Source of the DNA: G965202665 sp965243835
Lineage (GTDB): Bacteria > Actinomycetota > Acidimicrobiia > Spongiisociales > Spongiisociaceae
Direction of reading: 5' to 3'
DNA length: 64,000 nt
Assembly: GCA_965243835.1 (NCBI GenBank)
Contig: OZ251578.1
Span: forward strand, 1,178,001 to 1,242,000
Positions 8,393 through 17,580 of the stretch are shown here, piece after piece (the stretch's first letter is position 1; each line of letters opens with the position of its first letter). The notes beneath the pieces were generated by a model. That model searched no databases. It had not been told where the DNA came from and saw nothing but the letters and a program-made list of their open reading frames with translations. Made by a program: the position numbers and the translations under genes.

Positions 8393-11300
8393 GTGGCGCG
8401 CGTGTTGGTTAGGAAGTGGTTGGGGGTGTTGTGGGTGTTGGGTTTGGTTGCGGGTTTGTTTGGGGCGGCGCCGGAGGGGGCGTCGGGTTCGCATGGGGGG
8501 GAGGCGGATGTGGATTTTGGGGCGGTGTACGGGGCTTGTGTGGGGGCGGCGGCGGTGGGGGCGGGTTTTGAGGATACGGCGGGGTTGTTGGCGGAGGAGG
8601 AGATTAATTGTTTGGGGCATTATGGGATTACGCGGGGTCGGTCGGCGACGGTTTTTGCTCCGGGGGAGTCGGTGTTGCGGTGGCAGATGGCGTTGTTTAT
8701 GGCGCGGGCGGCTCGGGCGGCGGGGATTGTGTTGCAGAGCCCGGCGGATGATCAGGGTTTCACGGATATTGGTTCGGTGTCGGAGGAGGCGCGGAACGCG
8801 ATTAATGGTTTGGCGGGGGCGGGGATTATGCCGGGTTCGTCGGGGAGCCTGTTTTCTCCGAACGGGGCGGTGACGCGGGGGTCGATGGCGGTGATTTTGG
8901 ATGCGTTTTTGGGGCGGGCGCGTCCGGGGCCGGGGGCGTTTGGGATGGACGGGGAGGAGTATTCGGATGTGGTGGCGGATAATTTCAACGTGTTTGAGGA
9001 CCTGGGCAGGGTGTCGCGGTTGGCGTATGATGCTGTTTATCGGTTGTATGAGGCGGGGGTGACGGAGGGGGTGGGGGATCACATGTTTGGGCCGGGGCGT
9101 AATGTGACGCGGGCGCAGATGGCGGCGTTTATTATGCGGGCTTTGGCGCATACGGTGGCTCGGCCGGCGGGGGTGTCGGTGCAGGCGATGAAGGATTCGG
9201 TGTTGGGGGCGGATGCGGTGGAGTTGGCGGTGTCGGTGCGGGATACGGCGTTTCAGCCGGTGGTGGACGCGCAAGTGGATGTGTTCCGGTCTACCGAACC
9301 CGACGACGCGTTCGGCGAGGAGGGGGGGTGCGTTGCGGGGAAGGTGGGGAAGGTGGGGGCGGTCGGGGTGGCGGCGTGCGAGGTGGACGGGGGGGATGAG
9401 TTGACCAACGCCGGGGGGGATGTGATCGGGTTGTCGGTGCAGGTGCGGGACGCGGACGTGACGTTGTGGGCATGGACGGGGGAGCTGGGCGACGAGTTCG
9501 ACGCGGACGAGGCGGCGGCCCGGTTGACGGTGGGGTTCTCCAAGGCGGCCAGCCAACTTTTGGTAACCGACAACCTGGAGGAAGGACAAACGCATTTGCC
9601 GTTCGGGGAAACGGTTGCGGTGACCCTGCAGGTAGCCGACGAGGACAAAAAGGCGGTGGCGGATAAGGGCAAGATGGTGACCGTGGCGGAGACCGTCACC
9701 TCCGACGACGGGTCCACCAGTTCCTCGACCAGGGGCATGGCCACCGACGCCGACGGGAAAATCGTGTTGCAGTTCACCCAAACCGACCCCGACGCGGCCA
9801 CCGCCGGCCAGTCCGCGTCGGTGGAGATAACCCTCAGCAACCCCCCGCAGGGTTTGCCCCTACAGGACCAGGACGGGGAGGCGTTCGCTTCCAAGACCGT
9901 CACCTGGTCGGACGAGGCGGGGGTTCCCACTACCTTGACGGTAACTTCCCGCAACGAGTTCGTCCTGGCCTCCGACGAAGGCGACGGCGCCCAAAACGCG
10001 GTGACCGCCATCCTCGCCGACCAGTACGGCAACCCCATCCGGGGCAAGCAAATCAACTTCTTCTCCGACACCGCATGCGCCCCCGCCCCGGACGAGACGG
10101 AATGCGACCGGCCCGGGGTGGCCGCCGGACTTTCCCGGACTACCCGCCGGAACGGAGAGGCCAACCTCAACTACGACTATGACTCCGATGACAGCGTGAT
10201 CGAGACCATCTGGGCTACCTACGAATACGCCGGGACGGAAGGGGTGCGGGGAGTAGCGGACGACGCCGCGGACCGCCCGGATGACGACCCGGACGATGAA
10301 ACCGCCCTGGTTTCGGAGCGAATTTACTTTTACTGGGTTGAGGAACCGGCGGGCGCGCCGTTCACCGGGCGGATCCTGATCAAGGACGCCGACAACGACC
10401 AGCTGGCAGTAGCCGCCGGCGAGCGGGTGATGCTGGTCAAATACGACGCCAACGACCAATTTAACAACCTGGCGGGCCCGGCTGTGATGGCCGACTTCGA
10501 GAAAGACCTCGGCGACGACGCGGACCCCGCCGCCGTCCACCTGACGGTGAGCCGTTACGACTCCTCCGCCGGCAAAGTCAGCGCACTAAAGCTCCGCCCG
10601 GAATGGCCCGGCCTGGCATATCCGGACGGGGTGCGGTTGTCCTATCCGATCGTGGCGGCCGACAACGGGGTTTTGGTGGTCGGACACTACGGCGCAACGC
10701 ACGACGGCGGCACGCCCGACGACGACTCCGATGATCTGGCCAATGCGGGGATGGCTTACATCTACCCGAACGGACCAGAAACCGCCGTAGCGGACATCAT
10801 CGCGTTGCAACCCCCCTCCCCGGCGGAGAACGCACGGTTCGGATATGATGTGGATATCAGCGGGAACACGGTGGTGGTGGGCGGCTGGAACAACGACCGG
10901 AACACCGCCATTCCGGGCAGTGTGTACGTTTATGTGCGTCCCGAGGGCGGAGTGTGGTCCGCTGCTCCCACCGCCGCTTTGACCTACTGGGGGGATGCGG
11001 GACAAGGGGTTGCCATTTCCGATGACGAGTCCACCATCGCTATGCTCGCCCCCGCCACCTCGCCTGATCATCAGTGGCAAATAGCGGTGATGACCAAGCC
11101 CGCCGGGGGGTGGGCGGATAGTGCCGTGGGTTGGTCCACCGCCGCTTTTCTGCGGGATGGGGACGGCTATGTGGGCACCGCCCCCAGCGCCCCGGATTGG
11201 CTCCCATGGGACGAAGTCGGCACTCCCCCCGTGTGGGAGCGGTCCATCGCCATATCCGGGGACGGAACGGTGGTGGTCGCCGGCAGTTGCAACTACGAGC

Positions 11301-11926
11301 CTGATTTCGCCGCTCCCCACGCCTGCCCGGGGGCGGTGAACGTGTGGGTGGCGTCCGGGCCCGACGGCGCTTGGGGGACGGCCCGGGAGCAAAGCAACGC
11401 GGACGCTACGTTATTCGCCAACGGGGGAGAAACGATAGGGCAGGCCATGGGCAAGTACGTGGCCATCGCCGACGACGGGAACACTATCGTCGCTTCCGGT
11501 CATTTCGACGGGGCCAATCCCCCGTTCGACGAGCCCGGAAGCATGTATTTGTTCGCCAAACCGGACGGCGGTTGGAGCGCCCTGAATAACGACACCGGGT
11601 CCTCGGTGGTCCTGTCAGCCGCCAAAGGCCGTCCGAACGATGTTTTCGGACAGTACGTTTCCATTTCCGGCGACGGTTCGGAGGCGGCCGCCGGCCGTCA
11701 CTGGCGGCAGGAAGGGAACCGGCGGGGTTCGGTGGCGGTGTTCAAGCGTCCCGCCGACGGGACGTGGGTCAATGACGGCAGTCCGGACGAAGAGTTCCTC
11801 GGTCCCGAACCCCTTGCCCATGTGGGGTGGCAAACCACCTACGACAAGAGCTCCGCCGACCTGTACACGGCGGTGGCGGGCCCGATCGACGAAAGCCCGA
11901 TTTACGCGTGGAAGATTACCCGCTGA
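8393..11926 (+). CDS. SLH-domain surface protein with Ig-like and propeller-like regions
   Basis: 1177 aa, started at GTG 8393 with AGGAGG at 8381-8386. N-terminal signal peptide (basic RKW, then a hydrophobic stretch, likely cut near APEGASG). Three SLH-type repeats at about residues 50-265 (for example GRNVTRAQMAAFIMRALAHT) should bind cell-wall polymers. Residues about 300-680 read as bacterial Ig/Big-like modules (EMPTY of cysteine clusters; LLVTDNLEEGQTHLPFGETV, VTAILADQYGNPIRGKQINF). From about 730 to the end, repeated 'ISGDGxTVVVAG' units suggest an FG-GAP-like propeller. The first about 900 nt use G/T-ending codons while the rest uses C/G-ending codons, a sharp change near 9290. Cell-surface display is near certain; function is unknown. 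Confidence 0.85.
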   Translation: MARVLVRKWLGVLWVLGLVAGLFGAAPEGASGSHGGEADVDFGAVYGACVGAAAVGAGFEDTAGLLAEEEINCLGHYGITRGRSATVFAPGESVLRWQMALFMARAARAAGIVLQSPADDQGFTDIGSVSEEARNAINGLAGAGIMPGSSGSLFSPNGAVTRGSMAVILDAFLGRARPGPGAFGMDGEEYSDVVADNFNVFEDLGRVSRLAYDAVYRLYEAGVTEGVGDHMFGPGRNVTRAQMAAFIMRALAHTVARPAGVSVQAMKDSVLGADAVELAVSVRDTAFQPVVDAQVDVFRSTEPDDAFGEEGGCVAGKVGKVGAVGVAACEVDGGDELTNAGGDVIGLSVQVRDADVTLWAWTGELGDEFDADEAAARLTVGFSKAASQLLVTDNLEEGQTHLPFGETVAVTLQVADEDKKAVADKGKMVTVAETVTSDDGSTSSSTRGMATDADGKIVLQFTQTDPDAATAGQSASVEITLSNPPQGLPLQDQDGEAFASKTVTWSDEAGVPTTLTVTSRNEFVLASDEGDGAQNAVTAILADQYGNPIRGKQINFFSDTACAPAPDETECDRPGVAAGLSRTTRRNGEANLNYDYDSDDSVIETIWATYEYAGTEGVRGVADDAADRPDDDPDDETALVSERIYFYWVEEPAGAPFTGRILIKDADNDQLAVAAGERVMLVKYDANDQFNNLAGPAVMADFEKDLGDDADPAAVHLTVSRYDSSAGKVSALKLRPEWPGLAYPDGVRLSYPIVAADNGVLVVGHYGATHDGGTPDDDSDDLANAGMAYIYPNGPETAVADIIALQPPSPAENARFGYDVDISGNTVVVGGWNNDRNTAIPGSVYVYVRPEGGVWSAAPTAALTYWGDAGQGVAISDDESTIAMLAPATSPDHQWQIAVMTKPAGGWADSAVGWSTAAFLRDGDGYVGTAPSAPDWLPWDEVGTPPVWERSIAISGDGTVVVAGSCNYEPDFAAPHACPGAVNVWVASGPDGAWGTAREQSNADATLFANGGETIGQAMGKYVAIADDGNTIVASGHFDGANPPFDEPGSMYLFAKPDGGWSALNNDTGSSVVLSAAKGRPNDVFGQYVSISGDGSEAAAGRHWRQEGNRRGSVAVFKRPADGTWVNDGSPDEEFLGPEPLAHVGWQTTYDKSSADLYTAVAGPIDESPIYAWKITR

Positions 11927-11930
11927 GCCG

Positions 11931-13766
11931 TTATTCGTCGGCGGCGGGGGAGGGGAGCGGGGGGAGCACGAACCCTTCTTCGGCGTTGAGGATGTTCAGC
12001 AAGCGCAGGGTGTCGTCGGCGCCGGCGGCGTTGGGCTCCACCCAGTAGCCGTCCGCTTCCCGGTGCACCAGAAAGGCCTGCTCCGTCTCCACCGCGAACC
12101 GCTCCCCGGTCAGATACAACCTCGGTTTGATGATGGCCGGGTCCCCCTCCTCGGGGCAGAACACCATGCAGTTGCCGCACTCGTTGCACAGCTCGGCCAG
12201 CACCAGGTACTGCTGTCGGCCGGCCATTCCCGCCTCGCTCAGGTCGCGGGGGGTGGGCAGGCGGAAAAAAGCGTCGTTGGGGCATACGGTCACGCATAAG
12301 TTGCACGCCACGCATCCCCACATTTCCAGGTCGTGATCCACCGTGCGGGGCGGTTTCCGATTGGCGGCCAAGGCGTAGGCCCCGTTGCGGGCCGGGTCCA
12401 GCAGGGCGCTCACGTAGGCATCCACCGCCCCCGCATGCCCCTCGGCGGCCGCCAACTCCCCCCGGTGGGCCCGCCATTCTGCCAAATTGCCCGCCCCGGC
12501 TTCCGTCATCCGCTCCCGCAGGGCGGCCAACATGGGTTTCAGTCGTCCGTAGCCGCCCGGTTTCAGCAGGTCGGAGCAGATGGTGATGGGGGCCAGCCCC
12601 AGCCCGGCCGCCTCCGGCAGGTTGTCCTTGGTGATCCCGGCCGAGAACGACACCTGGATGTCACCCTCCCCGCCGTCCACTTTCAGTTTGCCGGGCAGGG
12701 CCCGATGCAACTCCCCCAGCAACGTAGTGGAAACCACATGCAGGGGAGGGCCGGACAGGTACATCGTCTCGTCCGGCATAAATCCCTTGGTGTTTTCCAC
12801 TACCAGGGTGTTGGTGAGTTTGATGCCGAAGCGCCGATTATGGCGGGCCGCGAAACCCTCCAACTCCCCGATCAGTTCCAAAGCGCGGGGAAACTGCAGG
12901 TCGTTTTCAAAGTCGGCGGCACGCAGGGACACCGACTCGTATCCCAGCGTGCGGCGCACGATTTCACTGACCCGCTCCAATCCGAGCAGGGTCGGGTTGA
13001 GTTTCACGATCACATCCAGGCCATGGCGGGTGATGAGGTGTTTGGTGATGGACTCGATCTCGTCGGGGGGGCAGCCGTGGAAGGTGGACAGGGTGACCGT
13101 ATCCGCGATCCGGGCGGGGAACTCCAGGTCCCGGAACTCGGCGAACACCCCCCCGACCTCGGGCCGCAGTCGTTCTATTTCCGCGGCGGCGTCCATCATG
13201 GAATCGATGAACCAGGCCACCGCGTCGGTGGAAATGCCCGCTAAGTCGTACCCCACCGACAAGTCGAAAATGTGCGGGCCGGGGTCGGGGCCGATGAAGG
13301 GGCGGAGCGGTTCCCAGCGGCGCAGGATTTCCAACAGCATCCACCCTTTAACGTATTCTTCCAGCGACTGGGGGATTTTCAGCTCCTGGCTCCACTCGAT
13401 GTTGTAGCCGACGGTCTGCATGTCGATGCAGGGCCGGTTGATGACCAACTCGTCCAGAATCTGCACCGTTTTCAACTCCATCAGCCGCCCCCCGCCCAGC
13501 CAGGACAAGACGATGTTCTGCGCCATCTGGCTGTGCGGCCCGGCGGCCGGGCCGACCGGGGTGGCGGCCGGGCGCCCCAGGAAGTCAATGGACAGGTCGG
13601 GGCCGTCGGAAACGTTGCAGAAACGGGCGATGGGCAGGTCGAAGATGCGACGCCGGGTGTCCCACTCGTGGGCGATGCGGGCCAGCAGGTCCGCCAGCGA
13701 AAATGGGGTCAGCGGGGGATGGGCCTCCGCCGGGGGCGGGGCGGCTTCGGCGACGGCCGTCGTCAT
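11931..13766 (-). CDS. Short YgfK-like FMN/iron-sulfur oxidoreductase
   Basis: 611 aa from ATG 13766. The N-terminal 480 residues match the dihydroorotate-dehydrogenase-like barrel of YgfK ('putative selenate reductase'), for example TPVGPAAGPHSQMAQNIVLS, ELKTVQILD, STFHGCPPDEIE, VKLNPTLLG and DLLKPGGYGRLKP. The C-terminus carries two ferredoxin-type motifs, CVACNLCVTVCP and CNECGNCMVFCPEEG, the second typical of the YgfK tail. Family members are about 1000 aa; the central GltD-like NAD(P)H-binding domain is absent here, so electrons must come from another partner. Eleven nt downstream of ssnA and in line with the XdhD-like gene, as in E. coli, where these genes are linked to purine/urate catabolism. 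Its stop faces the SLH gene stop across 4 nt. Confidence 0.8.
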   Translation of the reverse strand: MTTAVAEAAPPPAEAHPPLTPFSLADLLARIAHEWDTRRRIFDLPIARFCNVSDGPDLSIDFLGRPAATPVGPAAGPHSQMAQNIVLSWLGGGRLMELKTVQILDELVINRPCIDMQTVGYNIEWSQELKIPQSLEEYVKGWMLLEILRRWEPLRPFIGPDPGPHIFDLSVGYDLAGISTDAVAWFIDSMMDAAAEIERLRPEVGGVFAEFRDLEFPARIADTVTLSTFHGCPPDEIESITKHLITRHGLDVIVKLNPTLLGLERVSEIVRRTLGYESVSLRAADFENDLQFPRALELIGELEGFAARHNRRFGIKLTNTLVVENTKGFMPDETMYLSGPPLHVVSTTLLGELHRALPGKLKVDGGEGDIQVSFSAGITKDNLPEAAGLGLAPITICSDLLKPGGYGRLKPMLAALRERMTEAGAGNLAEWRAHRGELAAAEGHAGAVDAYVSALLDPARNGAYALAANRKPPRTVDHDLEMWGCVACNLCVTVCPNDAFFRLPTPRDLSEAGMAGRQQYLVLAELCNECGNCMVFCPEEGDPAIIKPRLYLTGERFAVETEQAFLVHREADGYWVEPNAAGADDTLRLLNILNAEEGFVLPPLPSPAADE

Positions 13767-13777
13767 CCCGGCGCGCC

Positions 13778-14803
13778 CTACAGGCGGGCGTGCAGGCGGG
13801 CCGCCTGCTCGCGGGCTTTGGCTCGTATTTCGGCCGCGTCCACCCGGGTGGGGGCCCCGTCCCGAAACACCACTTCGCCGTCCACTTCCACTTGCCGGGG
13901 GGACACCCCGGCTGTAAACGCGATGTGCCACGGGTCGGGCGGGTCGTAGTTCCAAACCACCCGGTCGCTCCGGCATTCCGGGATCAGATCCCAGCCGTTT
14001 TCCAGCCATCCCCAGGCCGTTTCCGGGGAGGCGGTCACATCCGCGGAGCGGTGCATCACGTACGCCAAGCGGAAAGATTCGATCATATTGCCCCCGATTC
14101 CGTCGGTGCCCAAGGCTACCGGATTGGAGAAACGGGCCGGGGCGGCGTAGCCCACCGCGTTGTTCAAGTTGGAACGGGGGTTGTGCAGGATGGTTCCCGC
14201 CAAACCATGGCCGTCGGGGAGATGCACGCCGTGGGCCAGCAGCCACGAGTCGCGGGCCAGCGGGGCCAGCCGGGGCGGAGCCTCCCCGTCCTCCGGGCCC
14301 TCCGCGACGTGAATGTGCACTCCGCAACCCAACTCCCCGGCCAGATCGGCCGCGGCCCGCAACGTGTCATCGGAGCAGGTGAAGGCGGCGTGCACCCCCA
14401 CCATCCCCGGTCCGCCCTCCGTCAGATAGCGGCGGTTTTCCTCCAGGCCCCGGCGGGCCCCGTCCGGGCCGTGCCGGTCGGTCACCCCGTAACAGGCCCG
14501 CACCCGCACCCCCACCTCGGAGCACCCTTGGCGGATCATCGACAGCGACCCTTCGATGGCCCCTGGGGATTCGTGGTGGTCGACGATGCCGGTGGTGCCC
14601 GCTTCCAGGGCTTCCAAGGCCCCCAGCCGGGCCGAATGGTAGATCATTTCCAGGTCCAGGGCCGCGTCCAGCCGCCACCAGATCTGCTCCAGTATCTCCC
14701 GGAAATTGACCGGGGTGCGGGGCGGGGGGGGCATCCCCCGGGCCAACGCCGAATACAGGTGATGGTGGGCGCAGACCAGCCCCGGGGTGACGGGATCCGA
14801 CAC
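13778..14803 (-). CDS. ssnA: SsnA-like amidohydrolase lacking the usual N-terminal domain
   Basis: About 341 aa from a GTG at 14803. Homology to SsnA/aminohydrolases is clear: metal motif VCAHHHLYSALARG, EAGTTGIVDHH, GVHAAFTCSDDT, GVHIHVAEGP, HNPRSNLNNAVGY and ALGTDGIGGNM with the catalytic Asp. The family removes amino groups from purine-like rings. E. coli SsnA has about 60 residues before the first HxH motif; here that motif lies only 11 residues after the GTG, and further upstream the frame is just the shifted reading of the XdhD-like gene. The small beta-sandwich domain is therefore missing or lost. The gene starts 5 nt after the upstream stop. Confidence 0.75.
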   Translation of the reverse strand: MSDPVTPGLVCAHHHLYSALARGMPPPPRTPVNFREILEQIWWRLDAALDLEMIYHSARLGALEALEAGTTGIVDHHESPGAIEGSLSMIRQGCSEVGVRVRACYGVTDRHGPDGARRGLEENRRYLTEGGPGMVGVHAAFTCSDDTLRAAADLAGELGCGVHIHVAEGPEDGEAPPRLAPLARDSWLLAHGVHLPDGHGLAGTILHNPRSNLNNAVGYAAPARFSNPVALGTDGIGGNMIESFRLAYVMHRSADVTASPETAWGWLENGWDLIPECRSDRVVWNYDPPDPWHIAFTAGVSPRQVEVDGEVVFRDGAPTRVDAAEIRAKAREQAARLHARL

Positions 14804-14808
14804 CCGGA

Positions 14809-17406
14809 CTAGGGGCCGACGGCCAGCGGCTGATGCACCGACATCGGCAGACGGGTGCGCCACTGTCCGTCCACTTCGCGCAGGGCGGCGGCCACCGCCC
14901 CGGCGGTGGGCACCAGGCCGATTTCCCCCACCCCTTTGATCCCGTAGGGGGCGCGGGGCTGGGGAACCTCCACCAGGATCACTTCCACCTCCGGCATATC
15001 CTTGGGACGGATTATGCCCAGGCTGCGTAATGTCATATGGGTGGGGCGGGACTGTTCGTCGGCGGGAAACTCCTCGGTCAGGGCGTATCCGAGCCCCATA
15101 TGCACCGAGCCTTCGACTTGGCCTTCGCACAGCACCGGGTTGACGGCCCGGCCCACGTCGTGGGCGGCGATCACCTTTTCTATTTTGCCGGTTTGCGGGT
15201 CGGCGATCACCAGTTGGGCGGCGTAGCCGAAGGCGGAGTGGATGATCGGGTTGGGAACCCCTTCGCTGAGGGAGTTGGTCCAGTCCACCCGGTATTCGCC
15301 GCGATAGTCCACCCCCGGGCGGCGTCCGTCGGCGTCCGCTTTGCGGCACGCGTCCCGGATGGCCCCCGCTCCCATCAGCGTGCCCCGGGAGCCGGTGGTC
15401 TGCCCGGCCCCCAGCTCCCGGGTGGTGTCCACCACTACTTTCACCCCGGCCGGGTCCACCCCCAGCTCCTCGGCCGCCACCTGCTGGGCCACGGTGTGGA
15501 TGCCCTGTCCCATCTCCGTCCAGCAGTGCCGCACTTCCACTTGCCGGTCGGAACCGTTGTCGCTGAAGCGCACCACGGCGGCGGCCGTCTCCTTGAAACC
15601 GTTGCCCAACCCGCTGTTTTTCAAGCCCAGGCCCAGTCCCACCGCCTTGCCCTCGGCCCGGGCCTGGTCGTAGTGGGGTTTGACCGCCAACAGGCACTCC
15701 CGCACCCCCCGGCAACCGTCGTCCATCACCTGCCCCGGTCCCCACACCGACCCCGGCACGATGGCGTTGCGGTGGCGTATTTCCCAGCCGGAGAGGCCCG
15801 CTTTTTCGGCCAGCCGGTCCATCACCCCCTCCATGGCGAACTGGGCCTGGTTGGCCCCGAACCCCCGGAAGGCCCCCCCGATGGGGTTGTTGGTGCGGGC
15901 GGCCGTCGACTCCACGTCGATGTTGGGAACCGCGTACGGGCCGGAGGCGTGTCCCGCCGCCCGTTCCAACACTTTCATTCCCACCGAGGCGTAGGCCCCC
16001 GAGTCGCCCAGCATGCGGGCGCGCAAGGCGGTCAGTTTGCCGTCGGCGTCGCAACCGGCCCACATTTCAATGCGGATCGGGTGGCGTTTGGTGTGGATGC
16101 GCAACGATTCGGTGCGGGACAGGGTGCATTTCACGGGACGGCCCAGCAGGTGGGCGGCCAGCGCCGTCTGCGCCTGGTTGGCCATGTCTTCCTTGCCCCC
16201 GAAGGCGCCTCCGTTGGAAACCAGTTCCACGGTGATCCGGGAGGGGTCCACTCCCAGCACGGAAGCGATCTGGTTGCGGTCGTCCCACACCCCCTGCCCG
16301 CCCGAATAGACCATCAGGCCTCCGTTGTCGTCGGGGACGGCCAGGGTGGATTCCGGTTCCAGGAAGGCGTGCTCCACCCGTTGCGTGATAAACGTTTCGT
16401 GCACCCGGTGGGGCGCGGCTTCGTAGGCGGAGGCGAAGTCGCCCCGCTCGTACTTGGAGACGGACAGGACGTTGCCTTCCAATCCCCACACCGCATTTTC
16501 ATCGGAGGCGACGGCCGCGGCCGGATCGGTGAAAGGTTGCAGCACCCGGTATTCCACTTGGATTTTTTCGGCGGCGGCCCGGGCGGCCAGGCGGTCTTCG
16601 GCCACCACTACGGCCAGCACGTCCCCGTAGTAGGAGGTGCGCCCCCCCTCCGGGATCAGCACCGGCCAATCCTTGTGGATAAGACCCACCCGCAACTCGC
16701 CGGGGATGTCGGCGGCGGTGAAGACGGCCTCCACCCCTTCCGACTCCAAGGCGGAGGAGATGTCTATGGAGATAACATCGGCCCGGGCGTGGTCGGTGAG
16801 GCGCAGGGCGGCGTGCAAAAGGCCCTCCACCCGCATGTCGTCGATGTAGTCCCGGTCGCCCAAGGCCAACTCCGCGCCCTCGTATTTGATCCCGTTCTTA
16901 CCGATTCCGCCCGCCGACTCCAAGGCGGGGATTTCTCCGGCGGCCAACATGTCAATGGCGTCGAAAATCTTGGAGTAGCCGGTGCAACGGCACAGATGGG
17001 CCCCCAACTGTCCGGACGCTCCCCGCCCGGTGAGGGCCGAGCCCTTGCGATCCAACAGGGCCTTGGTGCGCACTATTATCCCCGGGGTGCAGAACCCGCA
17101 CTGCAAAGCACCGGTAGCCGCAAAAGCGGCCGCTAGGCGCTCCCGCTCCGCCTGCTCGAATCCCTCCAGGGTGACCACCTCGCCCCCGGCGGCTTTTTCC
17201 AGGCTGGTCACGCAACTGACGGCGGCCCGGCCGTTGAGCAACACCGTGCAACATCCGCACTGGCCGGACGGCGAGCAACCGTCCTTGGGGGAGGTGACAT
17301 CCAGTTCCTCCCGCAACGCGGCCAGCAGGTGGGGATGGTCGTCGCGCACCGAAACTTCTTGCCCATTCAGCGTGAAATGAATTGTCCTCCGGTCAATCAG
17401 CGTCAT
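14809..17406 (-). CDS. XdhD-like molybdenum hydroxylase (Fe-S plus Mo domains, no FAD domain)
   Basis: 865 aa from ATG 17406 with AGGAG about 10 nt upstream. Residues 1-150 hold the [2Fe-2S] pair: C44/C50/C53/C65 and, around 103-141, CGFCTPG and CRCTGY. The remainder is the molybdopterin domain, with SNGGAFGGKEDMANQAQTAL, GGAFRGFGANQAQFAMEG and the C-terminal GIKGVGEIGLVPTAGAV, which carries the catalytic Glu. There is no FAD domain or separate FAD-subunit gene in view. This two-domain layout is that of E. coli XdhD and the selenium-dependent xanthine dehydrogenases. Purine hydroxylation fits the downstream ssnA and ygfK genes. A c-type cytochrome gene diverges from it and could be the electron acceptor (inference). 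Confidence 0.85.
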   Translation of the reverse strand: MTLIDRRTIHFTLNGQEVSVRDDHPHLLAALREELDVTSPKDGCSPSGQCGCCTVLLNGRAAVSCVTSLEKAAGGEVVTLEGFEQAERERLAAAFAATGALQCGFCTPGIIVRTKALLDRKGSALTGRGASGQLGAHLCRCTGYSKIFDAIDMLAAGEIPALESAGGIGKNGIKYEGAELALGDRDYIDDMRVEGLLHAALRLTDHARADVISIDISSALESEGVEAVFTAADIPGELRVGLIHKDWPVLIPEGGRTSYYGDVLAVVVAEDRLAARAAAEKIQVEYRVLQPFTDPAAAVASDENAVWGLEGNVLSVSKYERGDFASAYEAAPHRVHETFITQRVEHAFLEPESTLAVPDDNGGLMVYSGGQGVWDDRNQIASVLGVDPSRITVELVSNGGAFGGKEDMANQAQTALAAHLLGRPVKCTLSRTESLRIHTKRHPIRIEMWAGCDADGKLTALRARMLGDSGAYASVGMKVLERAAGHASGPYAVPNIDVESTAARTNNPIGGAFRGFGANQAQFAMEGVMDRLAEKAGLSGWEIRHRNAIVPGSVWGPGQVMDDGCRGVRECLLAVKPHYDQARAEGKAVGLGLGLKNSGLGNGFKETAAAVVRFSDNGSDRQVEVRHCWTEMGQGIHTVAQQVAAEELGVDPAGVKVVVDTTRELGAGQTTGSRGTLMGAGAIRDACRKADADGRRPGVDYRGEYRVDWTNSLSEGVPNPIIHSAFGYAAQLVIADPQTGKIEKVIAAHDVGRAVNPVLCEGQVEGSVHMGLGYALTEEFPADEQSRPTHMTLRSLGIIRPKDMPEVEVILVEVPQPRAPYGIKGVGEIGLVPTAGAVAAALREVDGQWRTRLPMSVHQPLAVGP

Positions 17407-17580
17407 ACCGCATCGGCTCCTGTTAGAGGGCGGAGGGGCCTGCGCCGAATGGAGAACCCGTCCGGCGGGGGCCCGACTGCCTGAATATTCCCTTTTCCCT
17501 ACTTTACCACCCCGCGGCGGCGGAGGTGAAAATGAGGGCGGTCGTGGTAAGGTGCGTTGACCGGAAAGGCAGGTGAGGCG

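Noticed and set aside
8355..8873. 172-codon open frame over the SLH gene start
   Set aside because: A Trp/Arg/Cys-rich shadow of the SLH gene, which itself has a strong ribosome-binding site, signal peptide and SLH motifs.
13778..16063. 761-codon version of the SsnA-like gene
   Set aside because: Upstream of about 14803 the frame is the shifted reading of the XdhD-like gene, with low-complexity Gly/Arg composition, so it is not a natural fusion.
14809..17406. Selenocysteine codon in the xanthine-dehydrogenase-like gene
   Set aside because: The frame has no internal TGA; relation to selenium-dependent enzymes concerns a cofactor selenium, which sequence cannot show.
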